Counted from the stretch's first letter, positions 1 through 7,528 are shown. The stretch: DNA of 31,184 bases from Deltaproteobacteria bacterium (GCA_947483545.1 CANKNP010000012.1:1-31184), one strand, 5' to 3'. Numbers and translations are program-made. The notes: generated by a model from the sequence alone, not told the origin.

Positions 1-7
1 GATCGGC

Positions 8-211
8 GGGCCAGCCCGGGCGCTGGACAAACAACCCCGCCCTAAGTCCCTGGAAGTGCATGACTTGGAGCCGGGCTGGCCCCTAACCGCACCGTTCCAG
101 GTGGAAAGCGGCGGGCCCGGCGTCTTCGACGGACCGTCGCATTCCACCGGTAGGAACGGTGCAAAGAGACCGCCGAGCCGCGAGCGAGGTTCGCCGAGCG
201 CGCGGATCGGC
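8..211 (-). repeat. R1 intergenic repeat, copy A
   Basis: About 204 bp nearly identical in sequence to 3158-3362 and 27704-27908, but in the opposite orientation. In element orientation it holds three inverted repeats: a GCCGATCCGCGCG-type arm pair, a long stem with GCACCGTTCC facing GGAACGGTGC, and a third with GGGCCAGCCCG facing CGGGCTGGCCC. Bases 1-7 (GATCGGC) are the reverse complement of the first seven bases of an R1 unit and directly abut this copy, so another unit may lie just outside the window. The copy lies upstream of the glycosidase gene. One frame is open through it, but substitutions between copies change many residues, so coding is doubtful. Confidence 0.85.
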
Positions 212-299
212 GGCGGGGGCGCCGCCCGATGCGAACGGCCGGTGCATGGCGGTGGTGGCGCGGCGCGGAAGGTCAGAGGCCGCCCGCCCCCAATAGCGG

Positions 300-305
300 T
301 ACAAT
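300..305 (+). promoter_or_regulatory. Possible -10 box of the glycosidase gene
   Basis: TACAAT matches the sigma-70 -10 consensus well, and its last base is 6 nt before the ATG at 311. A start site 6-7 nt downstream would give a leaderless or nearly leaderless mRNA. No -35 box is seen at the right distance, and the upstream GTG at 242 would place this motif inside the gene. The call is therefore tentative. Confidence 0.3.
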
Positions 306-310
306 CCGCC

Positions 311-1615
311 ATGCTTCTTCTCCTCGTCGGCTGTTTCTTGGGTTTCTTGGAGACCCCTTCTCTCCAAATTTTCCCCGGGCCGGATCTCCACCAGCCCGTC
401 ACTGTGGTGGACGCCGCTGGCGGGGTCTGCGTCTCCGTCCAACTGGACCGCTGGGACGCCGGACATCGCGCCGTCATGGTGGACGCGCTCGGGAGCATGG
501 GCGTCCGGACGCTGCGGCACGACCTGCTGTGGTCCTACGTGGAGTCGTCCCGCGGCGTGTGGGACTGGACCTCCGAGGATGCCTGGATGGAATCCGCAGA
601 GGACGCCGGGTTCGACGTGATCGCCATGATGGCCTACGGCAACGCCTGGGCATCGTCCGACCCCAACGCCGACGAATACTACCCGCCCGACGATCCCGCG
701 GACTTCGCCACCTTCGCGGCCGAGACCGCCGCCCGGTACGGCGACCGCCTGCATCGTTACGAGATCTGGAACGAGCCCAACGCCGGCTACCGTTTCTGGA
801 AGGTCGGCGATCCCCCTGCACTTTCAGGCGATCCCGCTGGATACGCCGCGCTTTTCGTTCCCGCTGCAGACGCCATCCACGCCGCCGCCCCCGACGCAGA
901 AGTACAGATTGGCGGCACCTTCTATCTGGACATGGGCATCATCGGCGGCCCCGAGTTCGTGACCGAAGCCGCGTCCAAATGCTGTCCGAATCCCGAGCCC
1001 CGCTTCTTGGAGGTCGCCGACGGCCTCGCGTACCACCCCTACACCACCTACCCGCCGCGCGTCGGGCCCGAAGAGTCCGATGACTTCGAGGTCCCGATCT
1101 GGGACATGCACACCGAGATGCGCGCCTCGGCCGTGAACACTTTACCGCTCTCCGCCACGGAGGCGGGCTGGCCCTCTTGGGGCGATGTGGACGAGGACAC
1201 CCAGGCCGCCTTCCTCGTCCGCGGGTTCGCCCTCGCCCAGGCCGATGGCGTCCGGGACTACTGCGTCTACACGTTGGAGGACTGGGACGATCCCGAAAAC
1301 CCCGAGGCCAACTTCGGGCTTTATCGGCCGAACTCCAGCGAGCGAAAGCCCGCGGGCGAGGCCCTCGCGACGCTGGCTTCGAACATCGCCGGGATGGACT
1401 GTCACGGCCGGGCGGAATGGCCGTTGGGCCTTCCGGACGGGGTGTTCGCCGTCCGCTGGGCGGGCCCGGAGGGCTCGGCCACCGCGATCTGGACCACCTC
1501 CGGCGAGCAGGGGGTGACCATGCCCGCGAGCGAAGGCGCCTGCGAAGGGGATCAAACCGTGATCGCGGGGACCACCCCTGTCTGGGTGCTGGAGACGCTC
1601 TGCGAACATAACTGA
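311..1615 (+). CDS. Secreted glycoside hydrolase, clan GH-A (TIM-barrel) type
   Basis: This is a 434-residue protein resembling clan GH-A retaining glycosidases (GH5/GH39-like). An N-terminal hydrophobic stretch (MLLLLVGCFLGFL) suggests export. It contains LVGC, a possible lipobox, though it lacks basic residues. The acid/base motif WNEPN is at residues 153-157 (Glu155), and a TEAGW motif near residue 284 gives the likely nucleophile Glu284. Aromatic barrel motifs such as YTLEDWDD follow, as expected for the family. The substrate cannot be told from sequence; a cell-envelope or extracellular polysaccharide is likely. The reading frame is open upstream into repeat R1. A GTG at 242 would add a basic n-region (ARKVRGR) before the hydrophobic segment and is a real alternative start. 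No Shine-Dalgarno decides between them. Confidence 0.8.
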   Translation: MLLLLVGCFLGFLETPSLQIFPGPDLHQPVTVVDAAGGVCVSVQLDRWDAGHRAVMVDALGSMGVRTLRHDLLWSYVESSRGVWDWTSEDAWMESAEDAGFDVIAMMAYGNAWASSDPNADEYYPPDDPADFATFAAETAARYGDRLHRYEIWNEPNAGYRFWKVGDPPALSGDPAGYAALFVPAADAIHAAAPDAEVQIGGTFYLDMGIIGGPEFVTEAASKCCPNPEPRFLEVADGLAYHPYTTYPPRVGPEESDDFEVPIWDMHTEMRASAVNTLPLSATEAGWPSWGDVDEDTQAAFLVRGFALAQADGVRDYCVYTLEDWDDPENPEANFGLYRPNSSERKPAGEALATLASNIAGMDCHGRAEWPLGLPDGVFAVRWAGPEGSATAIWTTSGEQGVTMPASEGACEGDQTVIAGTTPVWVLETLCEHN

Positions 1616-1635
1616 CCCCCTCACTTGTGTTACAT

Positions 1636-1672
1636 CATCATCCCGAATCGGTGGCGTCATTTCGGGATGATG
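1636..1672. terminator. Bidirectional terminator-like hairpin
   Basis: A perfect 12-bp inverted repeat, CATCATCCCGAA (1636-1647) and TTCGGGATGATG (1661-1672), with a 13-nt loop. It lies between the convergent glycosidase and hypothetical genes. There is no clear U-tract, so the position is the main support. Confidence 0.6.
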
Positions 1673-1682
1673 GCGGGATCCG

Positions 1683-2231
1683 CTACTTTCGCTCGTCCGC
1701 CTCGGTCTCCTCCTCCTCCGGGAGCGGGGCCGCGGTGAGCCGGACGGCCACCGCGCGATCCCCGGCGCGTACGACCGCGACCAGGCAGTCCGGGATCCCT
1801 GCCAGCCCCGAGATCGCACGCTCTGGCTGGGTGACCTCCGCGACAGAGATCCCGCTGGCGCCGGTCTTGACCACATCCAGGGGCGCGGCCGCGGCCAGCA
1901 TGGGGACGAAGCCCCGGGCGACCGCCTGGTTGCACAACACCCAGGTGCCTGCCCTCTCGTAGCCGTGCCACACGCCCGGCATCGCGACGAGCACCAGCCG
2001 CCCGAGGGTGCCGTCTGGGTTTCGCCCCTCGCCGCCCGACGCGCCTTGCACGACCAGCTCGGCGATCACCCGAATGCTCGCGGTCGCGGTCCAACCTGAG
2101 GGGGCCGCAGGGCCAGCGGGGATCGGCGGATTTGCAGGGTCGCCGGAGGGATCGCCGGGGCTCAAGGGTCGCGCTCGCACGGTGAACACCTCACGCGCCA
2201 AGACGTACCACCCCCGCGCGTCAAGGTGCAA
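1683..2231 (-). CDS. Hypothetical protein
   Basis: This 182-residue protein belongs to no family I recognise. The N-terminus contains a plausible beta segment (RGWYVLAREVFTVRAR), followed by a Pro/Gly-rich linker (about residues 25-45). A mostly hydrophobic alpha/beta region follows, containing GRLVLVAMPGVWHGYERA and two Cys. It ends in an acidic tail rich in Glu. No signal peptide or membrane segment is evident, so it is probably cytoplasmic. The only start in frame is a TTG at 2231 without a visible Shine-Dalgarno. The start is therefore weak, and the upstream sequence runs directly into repeat R2. It is convergent with the glycosidase gene and separated from it by a hairpin. Confidence 0.55.
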   Translation of the reverse strand: MHLDARGWYVLAREVFTVRARPLSPGDPSGDPANPPIPAGPAAPSGWTATASIRVIAELVVQGASGGEGRNPDGTLGRLVLVAMPGVWHGYERAGTWVLCNQAVARGFVPMLAAAAPLDVVKTGASGISVAEVTQPERAISGLAGIPDCLVAVVRAGDRAVAVRLTAAPLPEEEETEADERK

Positions 2232-2238
2232 GCGTTGT

Positions 2239-2369
2239 CTAGAAGTCCGTAGGGCATACGCCGGGAGCGCCGCCCGCGAGGCTCGCAGCGGGCGCCGCGG
2301 CTGCTCCCGGAGCCGAAGAACTCAACGTCGCCCGGGCCCCCGGCGAGGGTACTCCCGTGTCGGGGCTAG
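2239..2369 (-). repeat. R2 intergenic repeat, copy A (full length)
   Basis: A 131-bp element that begins and ends with CTAG (2239-2242 and 2366-2369). It matches 13559-13689 along its whole length at the same 131-bp size, and matches the truncated copy at 5743-5824. Internal dyads include a GGGAGTACCC hairpin and a long GC stem with CCGGGAGC facing GCTCCCGG. No long terminal inverted repeat is seen just inside the CTAG ends. It separates the hypothetical gene from the tRNA promoter. Confidence 0.85.
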
Positions 2370-2370
2370 C

Positions 2371-2399
2371 TTGCAACCTCGCACCGGGCCGGCTACGCT
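2371..2399 (+). promoter_or_regulatory. Promoter of tRNA-Gln
   Basis: TTGCAA (2371-2376), a 17-bp spacer, then TACGCT (2394-2399), about 21 bp ahead of the mature tRNA start. Spacing and position suit a sigma-70 promoter. It begins one base after the R2 copy ends. Confidence 0.55.
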
Positions 2400-2420
2400 G
2401 GCGGCGTTCGGGGTTCCTGT

Positions 2421-2494
2421 TGGGGAATCGCCAAGTCTGGTAAGGCACTGGGTTCTGATTCCAGCATTCGAAGGTTCGAATCCTTCTTCCCCAA
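2421..2494 (+). tRNA. tRNA-Gln(CTG)
   Basis: A full cloverleaf can be folded. The acceptor TGGGGAA pairs perfectly with TTCCCCA. The anticodon arm CTGGG/TCCAG (with a G-T pair) carries the loop TTCTGAT, giving anticodon CTG (Gln, reads CAG). The T arm contains GGTTCGAATCC. The discriminator base is A2494, and CCA is encoded at 2495-2497. The U1-A72 pair is typical of bacterial tRNA-Gln. Confidence 0.97.
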
Positions 2495-2519
2495 CCACCC
2501 CGCCCCCCTCGGCGGTCGA

Positions 2520-3146
2520 ATGACCCAGGTTCTCCAGCTCAACGCCGACTACACACCCATGCGGGTGGTCGGCTGGGAACACGCGGTGGAGCTGGTGCTT
2601 GATGGACGGGCGATGCTCGTCGAGGCGCTGCCGGGCAAGTATGTGCGCTCGGAGAAGCTGGTGCTGCCTTGGCCGGCGGTGATCGCGCTCAAGCGGTACC
2701 ACGTCATCCGGGGACGCGCGAAGTTCTCGGGGAAGAACGTGGTTGTTCGCGACCTGGGCGTGTGTAGTTATTGCGGAAGCGCGCCGCGGCTGCTCGATGG
2801 TCGCATCGACCGCGACGAGCTCACGTTGGATCACGTGGTGCCGCGCGCCCAGGCGAGGGATGGGGTCGTATTTCTGCCCTGGAGCCGGAAGTGGGTGAAC
2901 GTGAGCTCGTGGGAGAACGCGACGACGGCGTGCCGCGCGTGCAACTCGTTCAAGGCCGATCGCACCCCCGCGCAGGCGGGCATGACCATGCGCGTCTACC
3001 CACGAAATCCCACGCAGAACGACGTGCTGCGCATGGCGCTCTCGAAGGTCCGACGTGTCCCGAGGGAGTGGGTGGCCTATCTCCCCAACATCGCGGCGGT
3101 GGCGACCGTGCCAGAGGCGAAGGTGGACCTGCCGGAGACGGGGTGA
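2520..3146 (+). CDS. HNH endonuclease family protein
   Basis: This 208-residue protein is a predicted HNH nuclease. The N-terminus VLQLNADYTPMRVV is characteristic of a widespread bacterial HNH family. Two Cys pairs (Cys82/Cys85 and Cys138/Cys141) probably bind structural zinc. The core motif LDHVVPRA holds Asp104-His105, followed by SWENATTACRACNSFKAD, which supplies the Asn and metal-site residues. No signal peptide is present, so it acts in the cytoplasm. It begins 22 bp after the encoded CCA of the tRNA gene, so it may be co-transcribed with it. No Shine-Dalgarno is obvious, but the family-like N-terminus supports this start. Its biological substrate is unknown; the family is not restricted to mobile elements. 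Confidence 0.9.
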   Translation: MTQVLQLNADYTPMRVVGWEHAVELVLDGRAMLVEALPGKYVRSEKLVLPWPAVIALKRYHVIRGRAKFSGKNVVVRDLGVCSYCGSAPRLLDGRIDRDELTLDHVVPRAQARDGVVFLPWSRKWVNVSSWENATTACRACNSFKADRTPAQAGMTMRVYPRNPTQNDVLRMALSKVRRVPREWVAYLPNIAAVATVPEAKVDLPETG

Positions 3147-3157
3147 TCACCGGCTCC

Positions 3158-3362
3158 GCCGATCCGCGCGCTCGGCGAACCTCGCGCGCGGATCGGCGGT
3201 CTCTTTGCACCGTTCCTACCGGCGGAATGCGACGGTTCGTCGAAGACGCCGAGCCCGTCGCCTTCCACCTGCAACGGTGCGGGTTCGGGCCAGCCCGGCT
3301 CCAAGTCAAGCAGTTCCAGGGGCTTAGGGCGGTGTTGTTTGTCCAGCGCCCGGGCTGGCCCC
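3158..3362 (+). repeat. R1 intergenic repeat, copy B
   Basis: A forward copy of the roughly 205-bp R1 repeat, starting 11 bp after the HNH stop codon. Its first inverted repeat is perfect here (GCCGATCCGCGCG facing CGCGCGGATCGGC). The second (GCACCGTT/AACGGTGC) and third (GGGCCAGCCCG/CGGGCTGGCCC) are also present. It lies between two convergent genes and supplies the last codons and stop of the minus-strand phosphodiester glycosidase gene. Confidence 0.88.
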
Positions 3363-4358
3363 CCGGGCCTCCACCCCCACCACCACCTGCACCGGCTTGA
3401 ACCCGCGCACAAGCCGCTCGTGGCCGGGGACCCGAATCTCCATGGCGGTGCTCGACCCGCCGTCGAAGCCCATCGCATCGACGCAGCCGAGGCCGCCGAT
3501 CACGACGCCCAGCTCCGAGAAGGCGAGCCCGTTGGTCAGGGTGTCGGTCGCGAGGAAGATCACGCGCCCCGCAGCGTCCACACAGGCTGCGGTGCGGCGT
3601 TCGACCTTGAAGACGTCGAAGCCCCGGCCGCCCGAGCGGATGTAGCTGAAGAGCTTGCCGCCGCTCATGATGCTCGGAAAGCCCTGAAACCCGGCGTACG
3701 GAGCCCCGATGTGAGCGCCTTTCAAATTGATGATTCGGGCCGGCCCACCTTGTGTGTCTATCAGGAAATGCGCTGCTTTCCGCGAGGCCTGCCGATGCCG
3801 AACCTTCCCATCTTGAACCACAAGCCCGATGGGCCCCTCGTCGGAGAAAAAGCTGGCGTTGAGCGTGACCTGGAACTGCCAGGTGTCGGCGAAGTCCGAG
3901 ATCGGGTGCTCAGACCAGTCCGCGTAGCCGACCACGCGCAGCCGGACCTCCGTGGGGACGACCCGGACCAGCGCGAGCGTGACCGTCTGGGGGACAGGTG
4001 GACGGGCGAACTGCAGGTCTGCAACCTCGATCCCGGGCGCGATCGCCGTCCAGACCGGCTGCAAGAATGCGGTCTCCCCCGACCAGGTCAGGCGTGCCGC
4101 GTCCGCGGGTTCGACCGCCCGCCACTCCCCGTTCGGATCCTCCCAGCCCAGGGTCCCGACGCCCGCGAGGCGCTGCCCGGCGTGCTGGACGGCGATGAAC
4201 ACGGCGTCCCGCTCTCGCCAGCCGAGCGAGAGTCCGATCACGACACCCGCCGCCGCAAGCCACCGACCGTACCGCCGGGGCGCAGGAGGGGGAGGCGGCG
4301 GGATCGGGGGGCTCGCCCCATCGGCGTGAAGGGAGTTCATGGCCTGCGCATGCGCCAT
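3324..4358 (-). CDS. Phosphodiester glycosidase (NAGPA/DUF2233-type) domain protein
   Basis: This 344-residue protein has a Pro-rich N-terminus and one hydrophobic segment (about residues 32-47) that would act as a signal anchor, putting the domain outside the cytoplasm. The C-terminal half matches the NAGPA family, which hydrolyses sugar phosphodiesters. The motifs are LNASFFSDEGPIGLVV, FQGFPSIMSGGKL and GFDGGSSTAMEI; the last is the conserved family ending. An internal ATG at 4340 is an alternative start. The final roughly 13 codons and the stop lie inside repeat R1 copy B, so the natural C-terminus was probably altered by the repeat. The gene is divergent from the sulfatase-like gene with only 35 bp between their starts, so control regions must overlap. 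Confidence 0.82.
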   Translation of the reverse strand: MAHAQAMNSLHADGASPPIPPPPPPAPRRYGRWLAAAGVVIGLSLGWRERDAVFIAVQHAGQRLAGVGTLGWEDPNGEWRAVEPADAARLTWSGETAFLQPVWTAIAPGIEVADLQFARPPVPQTVTLALVRVVPTEVRLRVVGYADWSEHPISDFADTWQFQVTLNASFFSDEGPIGLVVQDGKVRHRQASRKAAHFLIDTQGGPARIINLKGAHIGAPYAGFQGFPSIMSGGKLFSYIRSGGRGFDVFKVERRTAACVDAAGRVIFLATDTLTNGLAFSELGVVIGGLGCVDAMGFDGGSSTAMEIRVPGHERLVRGFKPVQVVVGVEARGASPGAGQTTPP

Positions 4359-4393
4359 CCAGCCTGGAGTGCTAAACGCGCGAGGCCGTCCCT

Positions 4394-5746
4394 ATGACAC
4401 GTCCCCAAAACATCATCCTGTTGATCGCGGACTCGCTCCGATACGACTCGGTGCACCCGGACGGGGCGCCGATTGGCCTCGGCTATGTCGCTGCGAACGC
4501 CACTCGGTTCACGCAGGCGAGGTCCGGCGGATGCTGGACGCTCCCGGCGACCGCGAGCCTGTTCACGGGCTTGATGCCCCATGAGCACGGGGCGGACACG
4601 CACTCCCGAGGTTTGCGCGAGGGGGTTCCCACGCTGGCCGGGGTCCTCAAGGAGCACGGCTACTCGACGCATCAGATCACCGCAAACGTCGCCACGACCG
4701 AGGTCTTCGGGCTCGACGCCGGGTTCGACGAGGTGTACCGCATCTGGAAGGAGGTGCCCGCGGTACACCGCAAGATCCACGAGGTGATGGTGCTCGTCGG
4801 CAAGCCGCGGCTGCGCAAGAAGATCCTGTCGCCGGACTTCGTGATGGGCAAGCTGTCCGAGGACCTGGAGGCTTCCAAGGTCTGGCTGCAAAGCACCGTG
4901 GACGCGATCTTTGACTGCGCGCGCGAGGTCCTGGAGCGCAACACACGCGCGGGCAAGGGCAGCTTCCTGTTCCTGAACCTGATGGAGACGCACTTTCCGT
5001 ACCACGTGGCCCCGACGTTCGAGACCACCGCGGAGGGCGTGCTCGACCGCCTGCGGGAAGTGCTGGCGCTGTACCACCTCGTCAACCAGACCTGGCTCAC
5101 CAGGGAGGCAAACCCCATCGCAGAGGCGCAGATGGCCCGCTTGCGGGAGCGGCAGCGCGCGGCGTGGCGGTTCGTCGCGAAGCGGGTGGACGCTTTTGTC
5201 CAGGAGCTGCGCGAGAGCGGCGACAACCTCGTGATCTTCGGCTCGGATCACGGGGATTGCTTCGGCGAGCAGGGCTGGGCGTACCATTTCTCCAATGTAG
5301 CGGACGCCGGCAACCGTGTGCCGCTTTACTGGCTGCGGGCCGATGGCACAGGCGCTGGGCGGGTGATCGACACCCCTGTGAGCGCCCGTGACGTGTTCCA
5401 CGGCGTGCTCCGCGAGATCGGAGATCCCCGCGGGAGCCACCACATCACCGACGAGCCCGACCGCAGCCTGCCGATCATGCAGTCCTCCTGGTACAACAAC
5501 CAGGGAAAGACACTGCAGCGCTATCGACACGACCAGATCGCGTTCGTCGAGCAAGGGCACCGGTATCTGCACCGCCTCGGCGGGTGGTGGACGGCGCCGG
5601 TCTCGACGGTGGGACAAGAGCCCGTGTTCAGAGAGCTGCCCAGCGGCGTGGACCCGATCGAGGAGTCCGTCGTGCCGGAGAGACGGCAGCCGCTCCGGGA
5701 TGTGGTCGCAGCTTTCCGGGCGTTCGCGAGCGAGCACGGGGGCTAG
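4394..5746 (+). CDS. Alkaline phosphatase/sulfatase-superfamily enzyme with Thr nucleophile
   Basis: This 450-residue protein has the superfamily fold motifs: ILLIADSLRYD near the N-terminus (metal ligand Asp13) and GSDHGDCFGEQG (metal ligands Asp285, His286). At the place of the sulfatase CxPSR motif it reads WTLPATASLFTG, putting Thr49 at the nucleophile position instead of the formylglycine-forming Cys or Ser. A Cys sits two residues earlier (Cys47). Thr nucleophiles are known in phosphotransferases and phosphodiesterases of the superfamily, so a phosphoryl-group reaction is more likely than sulfatase activity. No signal peptide or membrane segment is visible, so it is probably cytoplasmic. 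The stop codon TAG is part of the CTAG that begins repeat R2 copy B. Confidence 0.85.
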   Translation: MTRPQNIILLIADSLRYDSVHPDGAPIGLGYVAANATRFTQARSGGCWTLPATASLFTGLMPHEHGADTHSRGLREGVPTLAGVLKEHGYSTHQITANVATTEVFGLDAGFDEVYRIWKEVPAVHRKIHEVMVLVGKPRLRKKILSPDFVMGKLSEDLEASKVWLQSTVDAIFDCAREVLERNTRAGKGSFLFLNLMETHFPYHVAPTFETTAEGVLDRLREVLALYHLVNQTWLTREANPIAEAQMARLRERQRAAWRFVAKRVDAFVQELRESGDNLVIFGSDHGDCFGEQGWAYHFSNVADAGNRVPLYWLRADGTGAGRVIDTPVSARDVFHGVLREIGDPRGSHHITDEPDRSLPIMQSSWYNNQGKTLQRYRHDQIAFVEQGHRYLHRLGGWWTAPVSTVGQEPVFRELPSGVDPIEESVVPERRQPLRDVVAAFRAFASEHGG

Positions 5747-5824
5747 CCCCGACGCGGGAGTACCCGCGCCGGGGGCCCGCGCGACGTTGAATTCTGGGGC
5801 TCCGGGAGCAGCCGCGGCGCCCGC
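5743..5824 (+). repeat. R2 intergenic repeat, copy B (truncated)
   Basis: The first 82 bp of R2, starting at CTAG. It differs from 13559-13640 at only one position by eye, then stops matching, so the right-hand 49 bp are missing. It includes the CGCGGG-agta-CCCGCG hairpin. It fills most of the space between the sulfatase-like and decarboxylase genes. Confidence 0.85.
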
Positions 5825-5913
5825 GGTCATCGGTGTCTACAAGGGAACCTCGTGTCGCCTTCGCACACGCGGTCGAGCGCGCCACGCGCTCCTCTCCACC
5901 CCCGGACGCCGAC

Positions 5914-7041
5914 ATGCAACCCATCGCCCAAGAGCTCCTCTCGCTGATCGAAACCCACGGATGGCGGGACAGCTTCGAGCGCGCGATCCGGCACGCCCAC
6001 GCTCAGAAGGTGCACGGCATCGAGGACATCCGAGACCTCGACGACTACATCCGGTTCATCAACGACCTGGTGACCTGGGCGCCTCGTGAGCGAGGCGACT
6101 CCCGGCACATCAACGAAAAGCTCGTCAAGTTCTATTTCTTCCTCGATCAGGAGCCGCTCAAGAGCCTCCAGAGCCCGATCGCGCCCCACGGCCATTCCCG
6201 GCCGCTCAGCCCGTTGTCCGCTTGGATCGTCGCTTTCGCGAACGCATGGGGCGCCTACCTCGACACCCCCGCTTCCGCGGCGCGCGTGGAGAGCTTCCGC
6301 ACGGACCCCATCTTCAACTGGCACGAGTATATGCCCCCTCCCAGCGGATACATGACGTTCAATCAGTTTTTCGCCCGCCATGTGAAGCCGGGGATGCGCC
6401 CGGTCGCGGCGATGGCAGACGACCGGGTGCTGACCACCCCGGCAGACTCGACGTTCATCGGCAGTTGGCAGGTGAGTGAGAAGTCCAAGGTCTACGTGGA
6501 GAACAAGCTCTCCGTGAAGGGCCTCCAGTGGTCGATCCACCAACTCTTGGAGGGCAGCGCGTACGCCGATCGGTTCCGGGGTGGGATCTTCACGCACTCG
6601 TTCCTCGACACGTTCGACTACCACCGCTGGCACGCCCCGGTTCGCGGGAGGGTGCTCGAGGCCAGGGTGCTGCAGGGGCAGGCGTATCTGGACGTCGTCG
6701 TGAAGCCCGGAACCGCGGGCGGGCTCGCTGGGAACACGCTCGATACCCCGGATGGCACCGGGTACCAGTTCGTCCAAACCCGTGGGCTGGTGGTCATCGA
6801 CTCGCCCGTCGGGCTTGTCGCTTGCCTGCCGATGGGCATGGCCCAGGTCTCCTCGGTGGTGATCACCGCCGAGGTCGGCGTCACCCTTCGGAAGGGGGAG
6901 GAGCTGGGGTACTTCCAGTTCGGCGGTTCCGACTTCGTGATGGTGTTTGAGCGCGCCAGCAACGTCCAGCTCACATCGCAGCCGGGCGTCCACTACCAGC
7001 AAGGCACCTGCGCCGGCAACGCCTTCCCTTCGGGGGTGTGA
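5914..7041 (+). CDS. Phosphatidylserine decarboxylase family protein
   Basis: This 375-residue protein is of the pyruvoyl-dependent decarboxylase family (phosphatidylserine to phosphatidylethanolamine, or a related amino-acid decarboxylation). Key features are MTFNQFFARHVKPGMRP, TTPADSTF, the catalytic-His region FDYHRWHAPVRG, and a C-terminal FQFGGSDF. Here the Gly-Gly-Ser would be the self-cleavage site, with Ser339 forming the pyruvoyl group. The N-terminal helical extension (about 150 residues) and the absence of membrane segments resemble soluble members such as tryptophan-decarboxylase-like proteins. The exact substrate is therefore open. A GTG at 5833 in frame would add 27 residues, but that stretch looks unstructured, so I prefer the ATG at 5914. 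It follows the sulfatase-like gene in the same direction. Confidence 0.85.
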   Translation: MQPIAQELLSLIETHGWRDSFERAIRHAHAQKVHGIEDIRDLDDYIRFINDLVTWAPRERGDSRHINEKLVKFYFFLDQEPLKSLQSPIAPHGHSRPLSPLSAWIVAFANAWGAYLDTPASAARVESFRTDPIFNWHEYMPPPSGYMTFNQFFARHVKPGMRPVAAMADDRVLTTPADSTFIGSWQVSEKSKVYVENKLSVKGLQWSIHQLLEGSAYADRFRGGIFTHSFLDTFDYHRWHAPVRGRVLEARVLQGQAYLDVVVKPGTAGGLAGNTLDTPDGTGYQFVQTRGLVVIDSPVGLVACLPMGMAQVSSVVITAEVGVTLRKGEELGYFQFGGSDFVMVFERASNVQLTSQPGVHYQQGTCAGNAFPSGV

Positions 7042-7078
7042 GCACGAGTGCTCCCGGCCGGCGGCCTCGGGTCGGGGC

Positions 7079-7084
7079 TATACT
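7079..7084 (+). promoter_or_regulatory. Possible -10 box of the small lipoprotein gene
   Basis: TATACT, with its last base 7 nt before the ATG at 7091. If used, the transcript would be leaderless. No -35 element is recognisable, so confidence is modest. Confidence 0.35.
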
Positions 7085-7090
7085 GCCGCT

Positions 7091-7528
7091 ATGAACCGCT
7101 CCGCGCTCCTCCCCCTGCTCTTCGTCGTGGCTTGCGCCGGCTCCAAGGACGGCGACACGTCGGCCGACACCGACTCCAGCCCGGGCGACACCTACGAGAC
7201 CGACCCGGACTTCGATCCTTACGTCGTCAGCGTTGACTCCGTCGCGTGCGCCGAGTACCAATCGGCAGGAGAAAGCTGGGACGTTTCGCTGACCGTCAAC
7301 GATCCACAAGGGCCGGAGACCGTCTCGGATGGCTCGGTCACGGTGCTGAACGCGGAGGGAGGCGAGCTCGCGACCTACGTGTTGGCCTGCGGCAACGGGC
7401 AATGCTTCGGCAGCTTTCGGTCCTCGTACGATGGCATCGGCTGCGATCTGATGGGGCAGGTGACGTTGCGCTTCGTCGTCACCGACGACAACGGCAACGC
7501 CTCCCATCCCTCCGACTATCCGACGTGA
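7091..7528 (+). CDS. Small lipoprotein of unknown function
   Basis: This 145-residue protein has a lipoprotein signal peptide (MNRSALLPLLFVVAC) with the lipidated Cys at residue 15. An Asp/Ser/Thr-rich linker follows (about residues 20-45). The remainder looks like a small beta-sandwich domain with four Cys that could form disulfides. It includes WDVSLTVNDPQGPETVSDGSVTV and ends in a VTDDNGNASHP segment typical of Ig-like folds. It would be anchored in the envelope and is a likely substrate of the Lnt encoded at 22.8 kb. The start is fixed by the signal peptide; the frame is open further upstream but without signal features. I recognise no family. Confidence 0.75.
   Translation: MNRSALLPLLFVVACAGSKDGDTSADTDSSPGDTYETDPDFDPYVVSVDSVACAEYQSAGESWDVSLTVNDPQGPETVSDGSVTVLNAEGGELATYVLACGNGQCFGSFRSSYDGIGCDLMGQVTLRFVVTDDNGNASHPSDYPT

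Noticed and set aside
8..211. R1 as a protein-coding gene (one frame is open through all copies).
   Set aside because: GC-rich DNA gives long open frames by chance. Differences between copies change many residues, while the inverted repeats are largely preserved, so structure explains the conservation better.
2421..3146. tRNA-Gln plus HNH gene as the edge of an integrated element.
   Set aside because: No integrase, no duplicated tRNA 3' end elsewhere in the window, and the HNH family is common as a chromosomal gene.
3158..3362. R1 as an integron attC site or CRISPR repeat.
   Set aside because: No integrase, cassette array, or regularly spaced repeats with spacers; units are far longer than CRISPR repeats and lie between ordinary genes.
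4394..5746. Annotation as an active arylsulfatase.
   Set aside because: The formylglycine-forming Cys/Ser position carries Thr and the CxPSR motif is missing.
4337..5830. A 497-codon minus-strand frame opposite the sulfatase-like gene.
   Set aside because: It is antisense to a gene with clear superfamily motifs and has no domain features of its own.
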